A DNA stretch of 26,437 bases from Bacteriovoracaceae bacterium UBA7695 (GTDB lineage: Bacteria; Bdellovibrionota; Bacteriovoracia; Bacteriovoracales; Bacteriovoracaceae), in contig DLGL01000003.1 of assembly GCA_002482685.1 (NCBI GenBank), positions 379 to 26,815 on the forward strand, written 5' to 3'. Shown here piece by piece: positions 1-8,822 of this stretch. A model generated the notes under the pieces. It was not told the origin of the DNA and made no database searches. It saw only the letters and a list, made by a program, of their open reading frames with translations. The translations under genes and the position numbers were made by a program. Position 1 is the first letter of the stretch, and every line of letters starts with the position of its first letter.

Positions 1-1368
1 ACCAGTTCTGGTTTAACTATTTATACACATGCCGATATAGCGGGAACCGGATTTGGTAATCCTATTACACGCTTAAAAGACCCAGCATCGATTGAGCTCG
101 TCAGCAAACTTGAAAAAGAAATGAGAGCAACTAACCTTGCTCAAAATGCAACGTTTGCTCCCAAAGCTATTTCGGTCGATGACTTTGTAGGCCTTGCTGC
201 AGATGACGTAGCTTTAGGTCGAGCACCTATGGCACGCTACAAAGGTAAAAAAGTTCTCATAATTGGTTCTGGTGATGGAGGGAACATTGGTATTGAAGCT
301 GCTGCTGGTTTAAACCCAGCTCTGAATCCACGCGGTCTTAAAGCCGAAGTTGAAACTATCTGGCTAGGACAGGAGGCTCCAAACGGAAGTGAGTTCTTAA
401 AAACCCTCAACGATCGCAAAATCAACCGTTATGGAAAAATCTCTCAAGCAATGGACGATGGAGCAGTTAAACCGGTGAATGGCTATCTAGCACGAGTAGA
501 AGAATTTAAAACTGCTTCGGGTGAAACAAGGTTTAAAGCGTACTACACAACTAAAGAGGGAACTGCCATCGCTGAGCCTTTGGAAGTGGATCATTTGGTT
601 TTCTCAACTGGATATCCAAACGATCCAAAAACCATCTCTCCTTTGTTTGAAAAAATGGCCAAGAGTGGAAATGCAGCAGGAGATGAAATTGCTTACGCCG
701 ATGTGCCTGGACGCGTAGATGATTTTACTCCTTATGAACAGTTCAAGCGTGACGGTCTTATTTCAAAGCAAGTCACAATCAATGGAAAACCTGAAAATGT
801 ATTCCTGGTTGGTAACGTAGCCAAGGTTCATATTGGAAGTGCGGACTGGGATATCCCAACAGGTGGGTTAATTGATATTAATGGTCCCCGGTCCGCAGCT
901 ACAGGTAAATTAGTTGCTGACCAAATCACCGCCCAGAGAGGAATGAAAAACGTTCATACCGTTTTAAAAACTGAACCTGGTAAAGTTGCAGCCTTTAAAA
1001 TTAACCCTAAAATTGTGGCCGCAAAATCAAACCTGTTGAACGATCTACCAATCGCAAATGTAGACATGAAGATCCAATTAAACAGATCATTACGTGATTT
1101 TAAAACTGCACCTAATGGTGAGTTCAACCTGCAATTTACCAAAAATAAATCAGGGGAATACTACATTACAGTTAAAGGACTTGATGCCAAGAGTTCATCT
1201 GAGGTGGTGAGTGCTCTGTCTAAGAATCCTGATCTTATAAAAGATTTAAAAAGCTTCTCAAGTTTAAATCAGAACACAGTAGAGGTAAAACTCATGACTC
1301 GCTCGAATGGGCAAATCAAGTTTGAAACTATTGAAATGGGGAGAACCATAGCTTCCCAAGTGAAATAA
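1..1368 (+). CDS. FAD/NAD(P)-binding oxidoreductase, 3' part
   Basis: The reading frame is open from the first base, so the N-terminus lies outside the window; 455 residues are visible. A Rossmann-type nucleotide-binding motif, GSGDGGN, sits at about visible residues 89-95 after a KKVLII strand. A second flavoprotein signature, VFSTGYPND, follows about 110 residues later, then a segment FLVGNVAK that resembles the usual GD-type FAD-binding motif. This supports a two-dinucleotide-binding-domain flavoprotein, but the substrate is unknown. The last ~130 residues (from about base 980) are polar, Lys/Asn/Ser-rich and look like an added domain I do not recognise. The gene converges on the atp genes and ends just before a shared hairpin. 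An alternative reading is a flavin monooxygenase; the visible part does not settle this. Confidence 0.72.
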   Translation, partial: TSSGLTIYTHADIAGTGFGNPITRLKDPASIELVSKLEKEMRATNLAQNATFAPKAISVDDFVGLAADDVALGRAPMARYKGKKVLIIGSGDGGNIGIEAAAGLNPALNPRGLKAEVETIWLGQEAPNGSEFLKTLNDRKINRYGKISQAMDDGAVKPVNGYLARVEEFKTASGETRFKAYYTTKEGTAIAEPLEVDHLVFSTGYPNDPKTISPLFEKMAKSGNAAGDEIAYADVPGRVDDFTPYEQFKRDGLISKQVTINGKPENVFLVGNVAKVHIGSADWDIPTGGLIDINGPRSAATGKLVADQITAQRGMKNVHTVLKTEPGKVAAFKINPKIVAAKSNLLNDLPIANVDMKIQLNRSLRDFKTAPNGEFNLQFTKNKSGEYYITVKGLDAKSSSEVVSALSKNPDLIKDLKSFSSLNQNTVEVKLMTRSNGQIKFETIEMGRTIASQVK

Positions 1369-1373
1369 AAAAA

Positions 1374-1393
1374 GGGCCATCTTGCGATGGCCC
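1374..1393 (-). terminator. Intrinsic terminator of the minus-strand Fo operon
   Basis: An 8-bp perfect stem, GGGCCATC/GATGGCCC, encloses the loop TTGC. Read on the minus strand, it is followed directly by seven T (1373-1367), a classic rho-independent terminator about 30 nt past the atpE stop. On the plus strand the hairpin has no T-run, so it would end the flavoprotein transcript only weakly. Confidence 0.85.
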
Positions 1394-1422
1394 CTCAAGT
1401 ATTTAATCTTTATTGCTAAAAA

Positions 1423-1659
1423 TTAAGCGAATTTTTGAAGGATAAGGAATGAGATACCAAACCCGAAAAGAACTAGAGACTCGATTAGTGCAAGAGCAAG
1501 AATCATTGGAGTCTGAAGTTTATCAGCAGCAGCTGGGTTACGAGCAATACCTTCAAGAGCTACAGAAGCAGCTTTACCTTGAGCGTATGTACCACCGAAA
1601 ACAGCAGCAGCGAATGCGATAGCAGCAGAAAGAACAACCCATGAATTAACGTTTTCCAT
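1423..1659 (-). CDS. atpE: F1Fo ATP synthase subunit c
   Basis: This 78-residue, two-helix proteolipid forms the rotating c-ring in the inner membrane. The polar loop is ALEGIARNP (residues 34-42) and the ion-binding carboxylate is Glu60 in LIESLVLFG. Gln27 in the first helix and Ser61 are also present. These are partial Na+-site features, but the residue after Ser61 is Leu, not the Thr of well-known Na+ rings, so proton coupling is more likely. The start has a GGGAA Shine-Dalgarno sequence about 7 nt upstream. It is the last gene of a minus-strand group with atpB, atpI and an atpZ-like gene and is followed by the terminator at 1374-1393. Confidence 0.95.
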   Translation of the reverse strand: MENVNSWVVLSAAIAFAAAVFGGTYAQGKAASVALEGIARNPAAADKLQTPMILALALIESLVLFGFGISFLILQKFA

Positions 1660-1688
1660 TTAAATTTCCCTTTGTTGGAATAGTGATT

Positions 1689-2459
1689 TTAGTGATGTGC
1701 CTCGTGCTCACCATGATCGTGATGAGCAGTCGCCATACCAATATAAATCATTGTTAGTAGTGCAAATACGAACGCCTGAAGAAAACTTACGAAAATCCCC
1801 ATGGCGTAGAATGGGATCGGAACGATGTATGGAACAAGTTCCGAAAAGATTCCCAAGATCAAGTGATCCCCATCCATGTTCCCGCGTAAACGAAGAGCAA
1901 GAGAAAGAGGACGGACTGAAATTGAAATAATCTCGATTGGGAAAATCAATATGGCCAATGCTGGCATTGGACCTGCGAAGTGTTTAAGGTAGTTAACAAT
2001 ACCAACTGCGCGGATACCTTGAATGTTGAAATATAAGAATGTGAAAATCCCCAATGCCAAAGTTGTGTTCAAGTTTTGGTTCGGAGACATAGACCCCGGG
2101 AATACACCCAAGATATTATTTAAAAGAATGAAGCAGAAGCAGAAAATTACGTAAGTAAAATAGCGACGGGCACTTTCTTCACCCATTACAGATTTTGCAG
2201 TTGAGTACATCATCTGGCCTAAAGACTCCACGATGTTTCTCACTGTAATTCCTTCATCAGGAATAGTGATGTTTTTAACAGCAGAAACTTTTGCACGGTA
2301 GATGAAGCCAACCAGTAAAAAAACTAATGAACCAAAAATAAGAGCTAAGGTATGGGCCGGAATATGAAATGTATGTGATGCATTGGTAAAGAAATTGTAT
2401 CCACCACTTGCCCAAACTGAATTAGTGAAGAGAAATGCAATTAAATACAAATATTTCAT
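1689..2459 (-). CDS. atpB: F1Fo ATP synthase subunit a
   Basis: This is the stator membrane subunit that forms the ion half-channels against the c-ring. The essential arginine is Arg190 in SLALRLRGNM. At least five hydrophobic segments follow. I chose the ATG at 2459 (256 residues) over a longer frame starting at 2501 because AGGAAA lies 5 nt upstream and the protein then begins with a signal-peptide-like stretch, MKYLYLIAFLF, ending NSVWA. This would place the mature N-terminus in the periplasm. The C-terminus is His-rich (six His in the last 12 residues). The gene lies 16 nt after atpI and 29 nt before atpE. F1 and b subunits are encoded on the other side of oriC. Confidence 0.94.
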   Translation of the reverse strand: MKYLYLIAFLFTNSVWASGGYNFFTNASHTFHIPAHTLALIFGSLVFLLVGFIYRAKVSAVKNITIPDEGITVRNIVESLGQMMYSTAKSVMGEESARRYFTYVIFCFCFILLNNILGVFPGSMSPNQNLNTTLALGIFTFLYFNIQGIRAVGIVNYLKHFAGPMPALAILIFPIEIISISVRPLSLALRLRGNMDGDHLILGIFSELVPYIVPIPFYAMGIFVSFLQAFVFALLTMIYIGMATAHHDHGEHEAHH

Positions 2460-2475
2460 GTGTTTCCTAGAAAAT

Positions 2476-2841
2476 TTAATAGTTGTTTTTAATACTAACA
2501 ACTTGAATTATCAATTGGAAAATCATCAAAAGCATCACTTTAGGGACAAGTGCAGAGTTATAAAAATAGATCAGGATCAGAATGCTGCCAAGGAGCATCA
2601 TTTTACAAAACATGAGAAAGAGAATCTTCTTCAAGGAATTTTTTGACGCTTCGCTTGAACCGGTCATGGACTGGGCCAGCTCGGCAATTATTTTAACCAG
2701 CAAAGTGTGGTTAGCAACCAGCAGAAGCAGGGCACCTATAAGGGCCAGGGTATCATTGAGGGCACCCCAGCCTAAGACCAAGGCCGTAATGAGGTTTAAA
2801 CTTGAGAGCTGGTAAAACTTTTTAGTTACTTTTTTTTCCAT
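2476..2841 (-). CDS. atpI: AtpI-like membrane protein of the ATP synthase cluster
   Basis: This 121-residue protein has four hydrophobic segments (about residues 13-30, 33-50, 76-95 and 99-117). Its size, topology and position directly upstream of atpB match AtpI, a family linked to assembly or stability of the c-ring. The start at 2841 (MEKKVTKKFYQL) is preferred to the upstream frame start at 2904: the extra residues are polar and overlap the preceding gene, whereas this start overlaps it by only 16 nt, suggesting translational coupling. An AGG lies about 7 nt upstream. AtpI sequences diverge strongly, so the assignment rests on context and topology more than on motifs. Confidence 0.72.
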   Translation of the reverse strand: MEKKVTKKFYQLSSLNLITALVLGWGALNDTLALIGALLLLVANHTLLVKIIAELAQSMTGSSEASKNSLKKILFLMFCKMMLLGSILILIYFYNSALVPKVMLLMIFQLIIQVVSIKNNY

Positions 2842-3014
2842 GAGACCTGAATCATTTTGAGTAATATTAGGACGACTGAGGTTATGAGAATGATCTGGGC
2901 CCAACCTTGCGAGATATACCCAGCTTTAACAACTTCCTGGAAAAAGAAAAAAATGCCAAGAATAGTAGAAGGTAGCCCCAGGGCCAGAGCTAATGCTTTC
3001 TGCCAACTTTTCAT
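2826..3014 (-). CDS. AtpZ-like small membrane protein
   Basis: This 62-residue protein has two predicted transmembrane helices (about residues 7-25 and 38-55) and a lysine-rich end (SWKKK). In many bacteria the first gene of the atp operon is AtpZ ('ATPase gene 1'), a two-helix protein preceding atpI; the size, topology and order here fit. The start has a strong AGGAAGG Shine-Dalgarno sequence 8 nt upstream. It opens the Fo group and overlaps atpI by 16 nt. I see no decisive motif, so the family name is inferred from context. It could also be an unrelated small membrane protein captured in the operon. Confidence 0.6.
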   Translation of the reverse strand: MKSWQKALALALGLPSTILGIFFFFQEVVKAGYISQGWAQIILITSVVLILLKMIQVSWKKK

Positions 3015-3053
3015 CTAAATGCCTTCCTGAAAATTTTCCCTAAGATAGAGAAC

Positions 3054-3860
3054 TTAGCGCTTTCTGGCAACCCGACGAGCAAATAAGGATTTTAACCTCG
3101 CCCTTAAAACATCAGGATTGGGGTAACTGGGGAGGAGTGAGTAATAGATATTATAGGCTTCTTTAAGTTTTTCATTCGATTCGTAAGCGTTGGCGATTAA
3201 GAACTTCACTTTCACAATCTGATCTTTGCGCCTCTCACGTTTTAAATACTCAAGCCAATACTCTACAGCTTGATCCCAATTCTTGTTATAGAATTCAATC
3301 AGACCCATTTGGTTATAAGCTTCCACGTAATAGGGATTGGTGGGCTGACTGATAATCTGATTAAATGCTTCCCGTGCTTTATTATACTGACCCATTTCAA
3401 AATACGACTCACCCACTCGTAAAAAATAATAATCATAATTCCCTAAACGAGGCTTAACCTTCATAAGGATTTGGTAAGCACGGATGGCTTCAGTGTAATT
3501 CTTCGCAAAACTAAAATTAATATCAGCAATTTTCTCGAGTGATTTTACCTGCCAAAGAGGATCATCCACGTTTTCTACAATGAATTGATAATACTTAAGG
3601 GCCTTAACCTGTTCATCCAGATAAAGATAATATATCTCTGCCAACTGATAGTTGATTTTGGTTTTAATAATCTTTGAAGGATTTTTTTTGAGCACACGTT
3701 CGTAGAGCTCAACTGCTTTAGAAAAATTCTGTTGATCTACATATTTTTGGGCCGACAGGATGTCTTGATTGAGTCCTGAGGTAAAGTCACATGAACTAAA
3801 CCCCAGGACCATCAATAGAATAAATAGTTTACTGAACAGGAGGTGTTTCAGTTGATTCAC
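3054..3860 (-). CDS. TPR-repeat lipoprotein
   Basis: The start proposed here is a GTG at 3860, giving 268 residues. It yields a classic lipoprotein signal: a short polar N-end (NQLKH), a hydrophobic core to residue 21, and Cys24 after FSS. The mature protein is almost entirely helical repeats with TPR spacing, for example FSKAVELYERVLKKNP, YTEAIRAYQILMKVKP and YNKAREAFNQIISQP: about five or six units. Such proteins act as scaffolds at the envelope; BamD- or CpoB-like roles are possible but not shown. The start is uncertain. An in-frame ATG at 3893 and a TTG at 3902 would put a charged segment before the hydrophobic core, and an ATG at 3812 would leave the signal short. Any of the longer starts overlaps the end of gyrA. 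Confidence 0.8.
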   Translation of the reverse strand: MNQLKHLLFSKLFILLMVLGFSSCDFTSGLNQDILSAQKYVDQQNFSKAVELYERVLKKNPSKIIKTKINYQLAEIYYLYLDEQVKALKYYQFIVENVDDPLWQVKSLEKIADINFSFAKNYTEAIRAYQILMKVKPRLGNYDYYFLRVGESYFEMGQYNKAREAFNQIISQPTNPYYVEAYNQMGLIEFYNKNWDQAVEYWLEYLKRERRKDQIVKVKFLIANAYESNEKLKEAYNIYYSLLPSYPNPDVLRARLKSLFARRVARKR

Positions 3861-6333
3861 CTTCAGATGGTTCCCCGCCTGGAGTTTCTTCATCTGGATC
3901 AAGAATCTTTTCTACCGCAACAACCATTTCATCGGTTTTCACATTAATCAGACGAACACCTTGAGTGTTACGACCTAAGAGTGAAATTCCAGAAATCTTA
4001 GTACGGATTACCTGACCTTTATCTGTAATGATCATAAGATCATCTTTATCTGTGACCGGAAGGATGCCCATAATAGTTCCGGTTTTCTCAGTGAGTTTCA
4101 TCGCTAAGATACCTTTACCACCACGAGACTGTTTACGATATTCTTCAGCTGCTGAACGTTTACCGTAACCACGAGAAGTAACTGTCAGGATTTCTGATTT
4201 ATCATCAATCACTTCCATACCGATAACTTCTTCACCATCTTCAAGGCTCATCCCTTTCACACCTTGAGACACACGGCCTTGCGGACGACAATCATCTTCA
4301 AAGAAACGAATTGATTTACCACCTGATGAAGCAAGAAGAACGTCTTTCTTACCATCTGTGATTCTTACGGCAAGTACGGCATCTCCATCCACAACCTTGA
4401 TTGCTTTAAGACCGTTCTGGCGCATATTTTTGTATTCAGAAAGTTCAGACTTTTTGACGATCCCTTGCTTAGTAGCAAAGATCAGGAATGATCCTTCAGC
4501 TTCTTTAGGTACTGTAATAATCTCTTGAACTTTTTCGTCCGAAGGAACATTGATAATGTTCACAACGTTACGACCTTTCGAAGTCCGTTGACCTTCAGGG
4601 ATCTGGTAAACCTTAATAGAGAATACTGTTCCCTTATCTGTGAAGATCATCAAGGTATCATGAGTATCTGCAGTGAAAATTGAAGTGTAGAAATCGTCAT
4701 CGAGATCTGCACCTTTCACACCTTTACCACCACGTTTTTGTGAACGATAAGTATCGATGGCCATACGCTTGAGGTAACCCTTCTGGGTAATCGTCACGAT
4801 AACTTCTTCATTTTTAATCAGATCTTCCATCTGGATTTCATCAGCTTGCGCGATGATCTCAGTACGACGAACATCTCCGTAGTTTTCACGGATATCAAGG
4901 AACTCATTACGAATAATAAGTTTGATTTCTTCTTCAGAACCTAAGATAGATTCTAAACGGAAGATCTCTTTCATGATGGCTTCATAGTCGGCAATGATCT
5001 TATCTCTTTCAAGACCAGTTAATCTTTGAAGACGCATATCGAGGATTGCTTGGGCCTGAATCGGAGACAGAGTAAATCTCTGCATCAACTGATCTTTAGC
5101 CTGGGCCGGACCTTCAGCTTTTTTCACAAGTTCAACAATCTCATCGATATTTTCTACCGCGATTTTGAGACCTTCTAAAATATGAGCGCGCTCTTTAGCT
5201 TTTTTGAGTTCATAAGTCGTACGACGGATAACGATCTCACGACGGTGCTCAATGAAGCACTGAAGTTGCTCTTTAAGATCCATAACCTTCGGCTGACCGT
5301 TATAGATTGAAAGGAAGATGATACCGAAAGACACTTGCATCTGAGTCTGTTTGTATAAACGGTTAAGTAATACAGAAGCAGATTCACCACGTTTCACATC
5401 GATAACAACACGAATACCTTCACGAGAAGATTCATCGCGGATATCAGAAATACCTTCGATTGCTTTCTCACGAACTAGATCCGCAATTTTTTCAATCAAG
5501 CGAGCTTTGTTAACCTGGTAAGGAATCTCAGTGATAACGATTTTTTCACGATCGTTTTTCCCAACTTCAATATCAGCTTTGGCACGAACTTGAATAACAC
5601 CGCGACCAGTGTGATAAGCAGATTGAATTCCAGCTGTACCGTGAATCGCTCCATAAGTCGGGAAATCCGGACCAGGAATATGTTTAATTAAATCATGAAC
5701 AGTAATTGAATCATCATCAATCAAGGCGAGTAGTCCGTTCATCACTTCCGTTAAGTTATGAGGAGGGATGTTGGTTGCCATACCTACGGCAATACCTGAA
5801 GAGCCGTTAATCAATAGGTTTGGAATTTTAGTAGGAAGAACTGTTGGCTCCTGAAGGGATCCATCATAGTTATCCTGCCAATCAACCGTTTCTTTATCGA
5901 TGTCACCCATCATATCGTTGGTGAGTTTCATCATACGAACTTCGGTATATCTCATGGCCGCAGCGTTATCTCCGTCAATCGAACCGAAGTTTCCTTGACC
6001 GTCGATAATTGGATATCTCATAGAGAATTCTTGCGCCAAACGAACCATCGCTCCGTATACAGCTGAGTCACCATGTGGGTGATACTTACCGATAACGTCA
6101 CCGACCACACGTGCAGACTTCAAATATGGTCTATTGTGATAGTTGTTAAGCATGTGCATCGCAAACAACACACGTCTATGAACGGGTTTAAAACCGTCAC
6201 GAACGTCAGGAAGTGCACGACCCACGATTACTGACATCGCGTAATCCAGGTAACAACTCTTCATCTCATCCTGGATGAGAAGCGGAGTTATGTTTCCGTG
6301 ATTGTGATTAGCATTATTATTTTCTTCGCTCAT
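3829..6333 (-). CDS. gyrA: DNA gyrase subunit A
   Basis: This is the DNA breakage-reunion subunit of gyrase, which with GyrB introduces negative supercoils. At 834 residues it has normal length. The winged-helix and tower region opens with LPDVRDGFKPVHRRVLF. The catalytic tyrosine is Tyr129 in AAAMRYTEVR. The quinolone-region sequence HPHGDSAVYG has Ser90 (E. coli Ser83 position) but Gly94 where E. coli has Asp87. The C-terminal beta-pinwheel contains the GyrA box in RSQKRGGKG and a related repeat, KQSRGGKG. The tail is acidic (DPDEETPGGEPSEGE). The gene starts 21 nt after gyrB and overlaps the lipoprotein gene at its 3' end. Confidence 0.97.
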   Translation of the reverse strand: MSEENNNANHNHGNITPLLIQDEMKSCYLDYAMSVIVGRALPDVRDGFKPVHRRVLFAMHMLNNYHNRPYLKSARVVGDVIGKYHPHGDSAVYGAMVRLAQEFSMRYPIIDGQGNFGSIDGDNAAAMRYTEVRMMKLTNDMMGDIDKETVDWQDNYDGSLQEPTVLPTKIPNLLINGSSGIAVGMATNIPPHNLTEVMNGLLALIDDDSITVHDLIKHIPGPDFPTYGAIHGTAGIQSAYHTGRGVIQVRAKADIEVGKNDREKIVITEIPYQVNKARLIEKIADLVREKAIEGISDIRDESSREGIRVVIDVKRGESASVLLNRLYKQTQMQVSFGIIFLSIYNGQPKVMDLKEQLQCFIEHRREIVIRRTTYELKKAKERAHILEGLKIAVENIDEIVELVKKAEGPAQAKDQLMQRFTLSPIQAQAILDMRLQRLTGLERDKIIADYEAIMKEIFRLESILGSEEEIKLIIRNEFLDIRENYGDVRRTEIIAQADEIQMEDLIKNEEVIVTITQKGYLKRMAIDTYRSQKRGGKGVKGADLDDDFYTSIFTADTHDTLMIFTDKGTVFSIKVYQIPEGQRTSKGRNVVNIINVPSDEKVQEIITVPKEAEGSFLIFATKQGIVKKSELSEYKNMRQNGLKAIKVVDGDAVLAVRITDGKKDVLLASSGGKSIRFFEDDCRPQGRVSQGVKGMSLEDGEEVIGMEVIDDKSEILTVTSRGYGKRSAAEEYRKQSRGGKGILAMKLTEKTGTIMGILPVTDKDDLMIITDKGQVIRTKISGISLLGRNTQGVRLINVKTDEMVVAVEKILDPDEETPGGEPSEGESTETPPVQ

Positions 6334-6354
6334 ATTTCTGAATCCTTAAAATAA

Positions 6355-8802
6355 TTAAATATCGAGGTTACGCACATTCAGAGCATTTGTTTCCACAAAT
6401 TCTCTTCGTGGTTCAACCTGATCACCCATGAGTACCGAAAACACCTGGTCAGCATCAATCGTATCTTCGATTTTTACCTGCAGGAGTGTGCGGTTTTTAG
6501 GATCCATCGTGGTCTCCCAAAGTTGTTCTGGGTTCATCTCTCCTAATCCCTTATAACGTTGGATATAGGCGCCCTGACGACCATCTTCTGAAACAAATTT
6601 CGCAAAAGCCTGAAGGCCTTCATGAGTTGAAGCATTGGCCTGGTCTTTTAATTTGAAACTAGATTTTAAGTATTTTTGTATACCTTCGTATTGATTCATA
6701 AGACTTGCAAATTCCGCAGAATCAGCAAACTGTGTTCCAATCTTAAAATTCTTCGTTTTAAGAGCTGACACAACTTTAACTCGGATCTGGTAACCAAGGT
6801 TTTTCAGATCTTCATCTACGTGAAGTTCATACTTTTTAAGTGAAACATGATCCGGAGAATTGAGTTTGTCCCCAATCATCTTGATAAATGCTTCAAGTTT
6901 ATTTTTATCTTTCATCATATCAGCGCGAAGAGTTGCGTCTTCCACTAACGTTTTGAGGAAAGCTGAATCGTAATGACGATCATAAGAATCCAGAGATTCA
7001 TGGTAATTTCTAAACTTATTAACCAGTGTTTTTACTGTTTCAGTCTCAGTGGCCACACCATCAATTTCAATAGTTGTGTCGTTAAGAGCTGAAGATACGA
7101 GATAAGCTTCAAGTTCTCCACCATCTTTGAGGTATCTTTCGTTTTTCCCTTTTTTGTAACGGAAAAGCGGTGGTTGAGCGATGTACAGGTGTCCACGTTC
7201 AACGATCTCTGGAAGGTGACGATAGAAAAGTGTCAGAAGTAGGGTACGAATGTGTGAACCATCCACGTCCGCATCTGTCATGATCACGATCTTATAATAA
7301 CGAAGTTTCGCTACATCGAATGAATCTTTACCGATGGAAGTTCCAAGGGCCTGAACCAGCATCTTGATCTCATCGTTTGATAACATTTTATCGTAACGAG
7401 CTTTTTCAACGTTTAGAATTTTACCTTTAAGAGGTAGTACGGCTTGCGTACGACGATCACGTCCTTGCTTAGCCGATCCACCTGCAGAGTCACCCTCTAC
7501 GATGTAGATTTCGCAAAACTCAGGATCTTTTTCCTGGCAGTCGGCCATCTTCCCTGGAAGACCAGAGAAATCCAGCACTGACTTACGACGGGTAAGTTCA
7601 CGAGCTTTTCTAGCTGCTTCACGAGCGGCAGCAGCGTCGATTGATTTTTTAAGAATGGTTTTACCCACATTTGGATTTTCTTCTAAGAAAATCTTAAAGC
7701 GGTCACCCACTAATGAGTTAACAATCCCTTCAACTTCAGAGTTACCAAGTTTTGACTTAGTTTGACCTTCGAATTGAGGGTTGGTGAGTTTAACTGAAAT
7801 AATCGCAGTTAAACCCTCACGCATATCATCGCCGGTAAGAGCGATTTTGATATTTTTAAGGATGTTATTATCTTTGGCGTAGTTGTTAAGAACGCGCGTA
7901 AGAGCTGTTTTGAAACCAGAAACGTGAACACCACCTTCCGGCGTGTTGATGTTGTTGGCATACGACGTAAGAGTTTCTGTGTAACCATCAGTCCACTGAA
8001 GGGCCACTTCCACTTCGTAATTATCACGAGACTGGAAGAAATAAATCGGCTCTTTGTGAATGGGAGTTTTAGCACGATTTAAGTACTGAACGAACTCTGC
8101 CAGACCACCTTCATAGTGAAAAGTTTCACCTTTTTCCGAGCGCTCATCCTGCAGAGAGATTTTTAAGCCTTTATTCAGGAAAGCCATCTCGCGGAAGCGG
8201 TTAGCAAGTGTATCGTAAGAATATTCGTGAACTTCAAAGATTTCGTTATCTGATTTGAAAGTTACCGTTGTCCCGCTTTCATTTTCTGGACAATCACCAA
8301 TCACTTTTAAAGGTTCTTTGGCCGCTCCATAAGCGAAATCCAGACGGTGAAGTTTTCCATGTTTTTTAATATCAATGCGCACCCATTTTGAAAGGGCGTT
8401 TACAACTGAGGCACCAACTCCGTGAAGACCACCGGAAACTTTATAAGCTCCTCCGTCTTCATTGAATTTTCCACCTGCGTGAAGTTTTGTGTACACAATT
8501 TCAGCCGCTGAAACACCTTCACCTGGAACCATATCAACAGGAATCCCACGACCGTTATCTACAACAGTGAGTGAGTTATCCACGTGAATGATCACATTGA
8601 TGTCAGTACAATAGCCAGCTAGTGCTTCATCTACCGCGTTATCAACAATTTCATACACACAGTGGTGAAATCCACGGAAACCAGTGTCTCCAATGTACAT
8701 ACCAGGACGCTTTCTTACGGCCTCTAAGCCTTCAAGAATTCTGATCTTGTCTGCGGTGTATTCGGTGTTAACTTTCGAAATAGAATCAGGAGTTTGATTC
8801 AT
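6355..8802 (-). CDS. gyrB: DNA gyrase subunit B
   Basis: This 815-residue ATPase subunit of gyrase has the GHKL ATP site in order: Glu51 (catalytic base) and Asn55 in YEIVDNAVDEA, DNGRGIP at 82-88, and GLHGVGASVVNAL at 125-137. The TOPRIM domain shows EGDSAGG (436-442) and TDADVDGSH (509-517), the metal-binding acids. Between TOPRIM and the terminal QRYKGLGEM motif there is an insertion of roughly 150 residues, typical of Gram-negative GyrB. The start is supported by GGAG about 8 nt upstream. It sits 20 nt downstream of recF and 21 nt upstream of gyrA in one minus-strand run. Confidence 0.97.
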   Translation of the reverse strand: MNQTPDSISKVNTEYTADKIRILEGLEAVRKRPGMYIGDTGFRGFHHCVYEIVDNAVDEALAGYCTDINVIIHVDNSLTVVDNGRGIPVDMVPGEGVSAAEIVYTKLHAGGKFNEDGGAYKVSGGLHGVGASVVNALSKWVRIDIKKHGKLHRLDFAYGAAKEPLKVIGDCPENESGTTVTFKSDNEIFEVHEYSYDTLANRFREMAFLNKGLKISLQDERSEKGETFHYEGGLAEFVQYLNRAKTPIHKEPIYFFQSRDNYEVEVALQWTDGYTETLTSYANNINTPEGGVHVSGFKTALTRVLNNYAKDNNILKNIKIALTGDDMREGLTAIISVKLTNPQFEGQTKSKLGNSEVEGIVNSLVGDRFKIFLEENPNVGKTILKKSIDAAAAREAARKARELTRRKSVLDFSGLPGKMADCQEKDPEFCEIYIVEGDSAGGSAKQGRDRRTQAVLPLKGKILNVEKARYDKMLSNDEIKMLVQALGTSIGKDSFDVAKLRYYKIVIMTDADVDGSHIRTLLLTLFYRHLPEIVERGHLYIAQPPLFRYKKGKNERYLKDGGELEAYLVSSALNDTTIEIDGVATETETVKTLVNKFRNYHESLDSYDRHYDSAFLKTLVEDATLRADMMKDKNKLEAFIKMIGDKLNSPDHVSLKKYELHVDEDLKNLGYQIRVKVVSALKTKNFKIGTQFADSAEFASLMNQYEGIQKYLKSSFKLKDQANASTHEGLQAFAKFVSEDGRQGAYIQRYKGLGEMNPEQLWETTMDPKNRTLLQVKIEDTIDADQVFSVLMGDQVEPRREFVETNALNVRNLDI

Positions 8803-8822
8803 TCAGATGCTCCAATCCATGG

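Noticed and set aside
1423..1659. Sodium-type c-subunit
   Set aside because: Gln27, Glu60 and Ser61 are present, but the Thr that completes known Na+ sites is Leu, so a sodium enzyme is not supported.
2732..2746. CACCTATAAGGG as a further CTATAG-type site
   Set aside because: The centre is CTATAA and the arms do not pair, so it does not match the palindrome.
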